DNA from: Serilophus lunatus
Lineage: Eukaryota > Chordata > Aves > Passeriformes > Eurylaimidae
Length of the DNA: 64,000 nt
NCBI GenBank assembly: GCA_013399895.1
Contig: VXBA01001256.1
Location: 62,001-126,000, forward strand
Direction: 5' to 3'
The notes below the pieces were generated by a model. It saw only the letters and a list, made by a program, of their open reading frames with translations, ran no database searches and was not told the origin of the DNA. The translations under genes were made by a program, and so were the position numbers. Positions 57,564-64,000 of this stretch are shown here, one piece after another. How positions within the stretch are numbered: the first letter of the stretch is position 1; each line of letters starts with the position of its first letter.

Positions 57564-58125
57564 TGTAACAGGTTGACCTCAGCTGGATGCCAAATGCCTG
57601 CACAGCCGTTCTATCTCTCCCTTTTCCCAGCCAGGCAGGGGGAAAACAATAAGATGGCAAACAACTCGTGGGTTGGGATAAGACAGTTTACTAGAAGCAA
57701 AAGCAAACCTTGTGCATGCAAAAGCAAAGGGCTAATCTAATCTCTACTTCTCGATAGCAACAATGACCGACCACATCCAGGGAGGTAGGGCTCTAACACG
57801 TGTAGAGATTTCTCAGTGAGCAGCCATTGGAAACAATGAATGCCTCCCACTTCCTGCCCCTTTCCTTATATTTTATATCTGAGTTGACATCATATGGTAT
57901 AGAATATCCTTTTGGCCAGTTTGGGGTAGCTGGCCTACTTGTGTCCCCTCCCAGAATCTTGCCCTCGGTTGAGGAAGAAACATTGCATTCCCGATGCTGT
58001 GCTCAGCAGTAGACAAAACACTGGTATGTTAGCAATATCCTTTTAGCCACCAATGCAAAGCACAGCACTGTGAGGGCCGCTATATGGGGAATTGGGCTGC
58101 ATCTCAGACAGACCCAAGAAATTTA
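57564..58125 (-). mobile_element. LTR (family E), minus orientation
   Basis: Plus-strand reading begins TGTAACAGGTTGACCTCAGC and contains, inverted, the parts of the 53.7-kb element: 'gtgggttgggataagacagt' with 'ttactagaagcaaaagc', 'ttttatatctgag' (TATA inverted, near 57870), 'ggtatagaatatccttttgg', and 'gtcccctcccagaatcttg', then 'gctcagcagtagacaaaaca'. The right end is approximate. A pure A20 run lies just beyond it at 58155-58174. Confidence 0.8.
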
Positions 58126-58880
58126 TCTTCTGGACAAATGTACAAGATTTTACCAAAAAAAAAAAAAAAAAAAAGGCACTGTCAAAAGATATATCATATC
58201 TCCAAGGAAAACATTACTTCCACTAACTGAGGAATTCTCCTTTTTCCTGTTTACTTTGATCTACTCTGCTCATTCTTTGACTGCATGTATACACTGGATA
58301 GATAGAAATAGCCAGAAAACCTAAGGCACAATACTGGATGTATTGTATGTTGGAAAATAAAGCACACAGGTTTTATTTGGAACAAGCCAAAACTATAGGA
58401 AGGAATTCAGAGGAATTCAGCTTTTGGGACTGGTCAGAGTTTTCAAGGTGCCATTCAATTGCTTTTCGATTCCTATCTGGTGCCCTGACTTTCTCACCTG
58501 GCATCCCTTGTGAGTGAGTGGTTAGGCCACTTAAAGAATCGCCACCAAACTTATTGACAAAAATTAGGTTCTAATATGAATTTGCCTAGGTGTGACTTTA
58601 GCAGAGTTCAGTGACAAGGTTCATGCTGTTACTAGGTGAAGAATAAGAAAACAGTCAGAGAAGAATTTAATAAAATATTTGTGATTATTCACTAAATGAA
58701 TTACAGCATAGATTTGGTCAATAAAGTTATTTTAAAATCTTTTCTCTTAAAATTTTTTGTTTGTTTGTTTAGTAAATAATTCCTCAAGCTTTTTGTTCCT
58801 GGCTCAAGTCGCAGGTTCAGCAGTCTGCATACTAACAGGGTTAGTGTAATATTCTTCCTGCAACACAGACACAACACAGA
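58126..58880. other. Unique sequence with poly(A) run
   Basis: No gene recognised. A20 lies at 58155-58174. GGAATTCAGA is duplicated in tandem near 58402-58422. Confidence 0.5.
58155..58174 (+). repeat. Poly(A) run (A20)
   Basis: Twenty uninterrupted A. It could be a retroposition tail, but no parent sequence upstream is recognised apart from the LTR end. Confidence 0.9.
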
Positions 58881-58881
58881 A

Positions 58882-59570
58882 ACATAGAATTATAGAATGG
58901 CCTGTGTTGGAAGAGACTTTAAAGATCATCTAGTTCCAAATCACCTGCTGTGGGCAGGGACACCTTTCACTAGAAGAGGTTGCTAAGAGTTGTGTCCAAC
59001 CTGGCCTTCAACACTTCCAGGGATGGGGCATCCACCACTTCTCTGGGCAACCTGTTCCAGTATCACAATACAGAATCACTCTCACAATGCAGAATTTCTT
59101 CCTAACATTCAATCTAAACCTATTCTCATTCAGTTTAAAGTCATTTCCCCTTGTCCTGTCACCGCATGTACTTGTAAAAAATCCCTATCCATCTTTCTCG
59201 TAGGCTCCCTCAGGGGCCAGAAGGCAGAAATTAGGTCACTCTGAAGCCTTCACTTTTCCAGGCTGAACAATCCCAATTGTCCTAGCCTTTCTTCATAGTA
59301 GAGGTACTCCATTCCTCTAATCAATTTAGTGGCCATATTCTGGACCCCAGAACTGTACACAGTACTCCAGCTGGGGTTTCATCTGAGCACTAGAGTGGCA
59401 GAAACATCTCCCTTGACATGCTGGCCATGCTTCTTGTGATACAGCACAGGATACAATTGGCTTTCTGGGCTGCAAGTGCACACCGCCTCTCCTCCACTAG
59501 CACACTCAAATACTTCTCGGCAGGGCTACTCTCAATCTGTTCATAGCTTATATTGATCATATCTGTGTTC
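58882..59570 (-). mobile_element. CR1 3' fragment, different subfamily, minus strand
   Basis: Inverted CR1 3' UTR and distal ORF2: 'catagaattatagaatgg', then 'gtgttggaagagactttaaa', 'gatcatctagttccaaatca', 'tccagggatggggcatccac' and 'ggcaacctgttccag'. Further right are decayed ORF2 C-terminal sequences. The text differs from the 3.7- and 40-kb copies, so it is another subfamily. No long minus-strand frame survives. Confidence 0.92.
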
Positions 59571-60221
59571 TAATAACAGTGCATGGATGTAGCATAATAT
59601 ATTATCCTATCCTTCATACTTTCAGAAGTTGTTCTCTTTAAGGAGATTTTTCTCCCAGTATTTAGGAAAATCTAATACTTAACTCTAGCAGGAATTATAA
59701 GGGTTACAAATAATTAAGCAGGCAATTTCTGTTGTGGATGATTCTGGCTATTCATATTGGCAAATCAATTGTAGTATTATATGTGCCTATAACTTATTCA
59801 TTTTATTCTGAAACACCATCTTAGGGAAGAAAAATCTTTCTGCAACACAAAGAAAGAACTGAACCTAAGTGAATGAATGTACAGAAGAAATATGTTCTCC
59901 CAAATGAAGAAAGCATCACCTTGTTGACATTAGAGGACTGGATTGTTAACAAAAGACAAGGAATTTATGATGCAAGAGGCCTGCAACACACCAGGTTCTA
60001 GTTACAAATTAAGATAAATGCATAATGAAAAAGGTGTTGAACAAGTCAGACCTTCAAAAAGTTTAGATTAATTTTAACTCAGAGAATGCTTTTGCATCAG
60101 TGCTTTGATCAAACAGCTTCATGCCATGAGTGGATAAATTCTTAAATGAACTTAACAGCAGATAGAACCGCAACTGATTTTGTAAAAAATACAAAAGCCC
60201 CTCATTTTTGGAACTTCTTAT
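59571..60221. other. Unique AT-rich spacer
   Basis: No gene or repeat recognised. Confidence 0.5.
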
Positions 60222-60226
60222 AATAT

Positions 60227-61286
60227 TGTGGTGGTTTGAGCAACAATTTCACTAAGGGGGCACAACAGCAATGACGGAAGACTGAACAGATCCAACAGCA
60301 GGTAACAGTTTATTGCCTAGGGCTGAACCAGAAGAGATCCCTAGACTTTAAACAAAATACCTAATACAACACCCGACAATGTCACGAGAAAAACAAAAAA
60401 ACCCAAACTGCTCCTCAAAGCCAGGTGGCTGGCCGAGAAGCAGGGGAAGGAAGAAGAAGACGTCACTCTGATGGTACACTCCCAGCCCTCGGAGCCTCCT
60501 GCAAGACAAAAATGGTGAAAAACACTATTCCCCACCACCCCCCCCAGGAATACCCACGGGGAAGCTATCACTTGTGGTTTGACTGGCTTGGCTCTCTTGG
60601 CCCCATGCTGTTGCCTGTACTGATGGAGGTGGGTTGAAGCAGGTCGTGCGGTCCGGGAGCTGGGAGAGGGGGAGCCACGATCCTCTCAGCTCAAGAGACA
60701 GCCGAGAAGAGGGGATGGACTTCTGTGTCCACGGGTTTTATGCCCTCAAAGTCCCACGGGAATTCAGCATCTTCTTCTCAGGCAGGCTGTCCTCTGGTTA
60801 GCTGGCAGTGCTGCACTATGCCTCTTCTTCAGGATCTTCACTCCAGGCAAAATGGTGGTTGCCGCCGAAACGCCATGTGCCCGGGGCCTAGAGGCTGGCA
60901 GCCACCGTCAGCCGCTGGCCGTGGGGGCACTCCCGAGGCCACCCGCCCCACCCGCAGGTACTCACTGCTCACAGGGACCGGCAGAAGCGGCTCGGCGCAC
61001 TCGGCTCTATGCCCACCGCACTGAATGGCCTCTCAGCTGCAGGCACACCAGTCCTGCTCCCATCCCTCCGCCGAAGCCGGGTGGTGGTGGGACGGGAAAG
61101 AGCCCCGTAGTTCCTCAGACAATGCAATCTTGGTCTTTCACATTTCTCAAAAAAACCGGTTTGAAACAGGGCAACAAGCGAACCATCCAAACACACTTCC
61201 CTCCCCCCTGAACACCCACAAACCCCTCGAGACCCCCAAACATCCAAAAACACCCGAGACCACCCCCTCCCCTGAAGCCCATAACA
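60227..61286 (-). mobile_element. Family A solo LTR with 5-bp target duplication, minus
   Basis: Best-defined element of the window: 1060 bp from TGTGGTGGTTTGAGC to ...CCCATAACA, flanked by AATAT on both sides (60222-60226 and 61287-61291). Minus-strand signals are a TATA-like GGCATAAAACC (about 60736-60745) and AATAAA (60309-60314). Internal text near 60820-60855 matches the 10.5-kb copy. With a 5-bp duplication and no internal region, it is a solo LTR. A 5-bp duplication fits ERV-L-like or related classes, but the class cannot be proved without internal sequence. Confidence 0.92.
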
Positions 61287-61291
61287 AATAT

Positions 61292-63830
61292 TGATTTCTG
61301 ATCAGTTAATGCCTTCATTTCCATTAAGAGATTTAATCGCATTGTATGCTGCACAGGTTTAGCTTCATATTTATTTTTCCTTATCTATCTTAAAGGAAAA
61401 TAACATAACTAGTACAGTGTAATTTCTTTAGACTCACATTATTAAGCATGTGTATAAGATTTAAAATGCTACTTTTATTATAGCTTTCACTTATCTGTAC
61501 TGAACTAACTCAAATAAATTTATAATGGAATTTAATTGGAGAAAACTTCCTTCACTCCTCCTGTGACCTCAGATTAAGTTGATTTTATTACACTTACCTG
61601 AGTAAAAATTCAGTTAAGATTATGAAGTTAACTGAAAATCCTGGATGAACGTGGATGCACTTATATCCATGTTTCTATCTGGGAGGAAAGAAAAATTAAT
61701 TTCTGAATATTTTTTTTCTTTAATTTGTTCACCTTTACTTTCCTGTGTATAGTGATCAAAACATCCAATGGTTCTAGGGAGAGATGCATTGTGCATGTTG
61801 GAACACAACCCTTCTGGAAATTCCAGTAGGGAGTTACAAAGTGTGAACACCAAGAACCACTTCCTTCTCACCCTTAGTAACCTTAGCAGCCTTCCCCTTA
61901 TTAAGACTTCTTAGCAAGCCTTCAAAATTTTCTAGTTCGTACTGAGGCCTTAAGCCAGGTTCCATGTAAAAACCTGTAATCTCATCACAGCAACACTACT
62001 ATAAATTGCTTTATATGTTTTTGAATTTGTTTTTGTCACACATTAATACATCTTCGACTTCTCTTTAATTACCTGTGACTTCCCTGTGACATTCGCAGAG
62101 CAGGCCCTTGATCAAGTCTTTATCTGTAGCTCTAAGAAAGACTAGGAAACCACCCTTGTGTGCTGGAAAGCCTACTAAAGCTGTAACCTGAAGGAAGCAG
62201 TTCCTTTCATCTTCTGCTTAAGCAAGACAAAAATTAAATAAAAAACTACTTAAATACAGGAAATCTGACAATAGAAAAAGACTCACAAAGAAAGCAAAGG
62301 GACCAGGAAGGAGAGGTCTATAAAAAGCTTCAGGCAGACCCTAGAAGACTGGCAAAGCTCCAATCCTCTAAAATAGAAAAATCAATTAGATACACCGAGC
62401 AGAGATATGATGCACCAGGGGAAATGGGAAAAAAAAAATCCTATTCTACACAGAGGCAGAGACAGAGACAAGTAAATGTGCATCCACATCTTTCTCATCA
62501 GAACCAGGTTAAGGCAAATCCACACTAAACACTCCAAAACCTACAATCAGATAGTTCTGGTGTTTCTGTGAGTCTCAATAAAATCATGGTTCAATATTTC
62601 AAACCTTGAAATAATGGTATTCTGCCCAGCCATCAAATGCTTGCATACATGAATCCACAAAAAGGCAAGCTGAACTCTTTATTTGCAGAGGGGGTGGTAA
62701 TAAAGGTAATCAAATCAGGCAGACTGAAAAGTCACCCAGCTGGATAACTTGTATACTGTGGAGAATTGTCTTTAACTTCTTTCCCTACTCAGAAGCTGTA
62801 CAGAGCCATGTTAGAGGCATCATCCCCTGAAACTTAAACAATAACAAAAACTTTCACCAGAACTCAAACAATAACAAAACTGTTTCTGGCAATTGTTCAG
62901 TCAGGTAACAGGAAGAACTGAATGATGAATTTGATAATAATTGATCCACTGAATTTAGCCTCCTTCTATATATTCAGAAGATCTGCAAAGAAAAGTTTTA
63001 ACACTTAATACTGAATAAAGACACTGAAAATGGAATTAAAATCAGTAACCTTAGAAGGAGCTCTGGGAAAGAGTAGTGTCTGCTTATGACTGCAGATAGT
63101 AAACTATTACAAGCTTGAGACATCTAATGGATCTTAATACTCCATAGGGTATAGTTAGAATTCATTCTTCACCACGTGTGAAATTCTGCAGAGACACCAC
63201 TAGTTCTTTATTATGACTCTTTGTGGAAGAGGCAAATGCACAGATTGAGATGCAAGCTCAGCAACTAAATTTCCTGGTCCAAACATAGTTACCTGCAATC
63301 TCCCATGGAACTAAGCGGGTCAGGTGTTCCTAAGAAGCAATCTTGCTAGGTGTCAGAGCTCTGCATCAGCAATAATCATGCTGCATCAATTGATGCAACT
63401 GTCTTCCTCATAGAGCAGTTAGAGTGTTTTCGTGTTTTAGGCGTCGTTAGTGCTACATTCCCTCATGGGCCCCATTGACTAGGCATGCTCTGAGCAAAGA
63501 TAACATGTATTGACAACACTGAGTTCAGCAGAAAATATAAGTCACAATGCATTTTATTCAAAAGTAGGGACAGGCATCCTCATGGCATAGGTCTTCCTGC
63601 CTTGTGAGCAGAAATAGGTTTATTAGGAAAGCTAACAGTACTGTGTGGTAGAAGCACTTTTTTTGAGAAAGAGATAGGGCATCTCACACCCATGCTATGG
63701 ATTCTATCTGTTCTTATCTAATATTTGCCTAAATTTTAATATATGAAAAACATCTTTGGCACACTAAAAATATTCCTAATTTTTAAGTAGATAATATTTA
63801 GGTTTATTTATGAAGCTTCCTCTTTCTGTT
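61292..63830. other. Unique AT-rich intergenic sequence
   Basis: No gene, RNA or repeat recognised. The open frame 61620-61871 (minus) has no recognisable feature. Confidence 0.5.
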
Positions 63831-64000
63831 TGTAGCGGGTTAACCTTGGTTGGCCACCAGATGCCTACCAAGCCATTTTATCACTCCCCTCCTTAACTGG
63901 AAAGGGAGACAAACAATATGATAAAATGCTTGTAGTTGAGATAAGGGTGGGCACTCACTAAATACTTTGTCACAAGCAAAATAGACATGACTTGGAAAAT
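63831..64000 (-). mobile_element. LTR (family B), minus orientation, cut by window end
   Basis: Starts TGTAGCGGGTTAACCTTGG and continues 'ccaccagatgcctacca' to 'cacaagcaaaatagacatga' and 'cttggaaaat'. This is the inverse of the 3' end of the LTR at 20881-21926 (...'gagtctgttttgcccgtgat'...'ccaggcagggtcaaaccac'). The rest lies beyond the window. Confidence 0.8.

Noticed and set aside
58155..58174. A20 run as the tail of a processed pseudogene
   Set aside because: No gene-like sequence precedes it and no target duplication was seen. It may simply be a mononucleotide repeat.
1..64000. An undescribed multi-gene biological system
   Set aside because: No intact genes are present. The structured parts are explained by CR1, ERV/LTR remnants, simple repeats and assembly gaps.

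Overview
The window looks like non-coding DNA from a bird. The main reason is its repeat content. It holds at least ten fragments of the avian/sauropsid non-LTR retrotransposon CR1, with the typical ATTCTATGATTCTATG-type 3' ends and recognisable ORF2 endonuclease and reverse-transcriptase remnants. It also holds about twenty LTR or LTR-like blocks of types I associate with passerine and other neoavian genomes. Between repeats the sequence is AT-rich and unremarkable. I found no intact host gene, no exon I could support, no tRNA or rRNA gene and no CRISPR array. All longer open frames are repeat remnants, chance frames in GC-rich LTRs, or frames running through N gaps. The species and chromosome cannot be fixed from the sequence alone.

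Layout. 1-10 kb: a CR1 tail, a diverged GC-rich LTR-like block (2.3-3.25 kb), a minus-strand CR1 with RT remnants (3.7-4.85 kb), and a minus-strand ERV 5' end (LTR 6149-6650, primer-binding site, leader and internal remnant down to about 5.23 kb). 10-22.5 kb: a long LTR of family A (10.5-12.1 kb), a CTATG-type minisatellite (13 kb), a plus-strand CR1 (16.3-18.0 kb) facing a minus-strand CR1 tail (18.15 kb), another CR1 (19.6-20.5 kb), and two plus-strand LTRs (20.9-21.9 and 22.15-22.5 kb). 22.5-33 kb: mostly unique AT-rich sequence, a minus-strand ERV 5' end with a clear tRNA-Ile-type primer-binding site (27.2-27.9 kb), a second family A LTR with an apparent assembly duplication (29.95-31.24 kb), and a polypurine-tract element (32.7-33.1 kb). 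33-45 kb: unique sequence, a minus-strand LTR plus leader (38.1-39.07 kb), an internally deleted CR1 joining endonuclease and RT parts (40.1-41.75 kb), a second polypurine-tract element (42 kb), a TGTCC-type LTR (42.7 kb) and a third family A LTR broken by a 713-bp gap. 45-64 kb: long unique stretches, a CR1 RT fragment (48.2 kb), a cluster of LTRs between 53.7 and 58.1 kb, a CR1 (58.9-59.6 kb), the best-preserved family A solo LTR with 5-bp target duplication (60.2-61.3 kb), and a final LTR cut by the window end.

Nothing works together as a genetic system here. The window records repeated retrotransposition, LTR-LTR recombination to solo LTRs, and decay. By eye, LTR-like sequence makes up about a fifth of the window and CR1 about a tenth. 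That LTR share is high for a typical bird autosome and raises the possibility of a low-recombination or W-linked location (inference only). I did not find an undescribed biological system.
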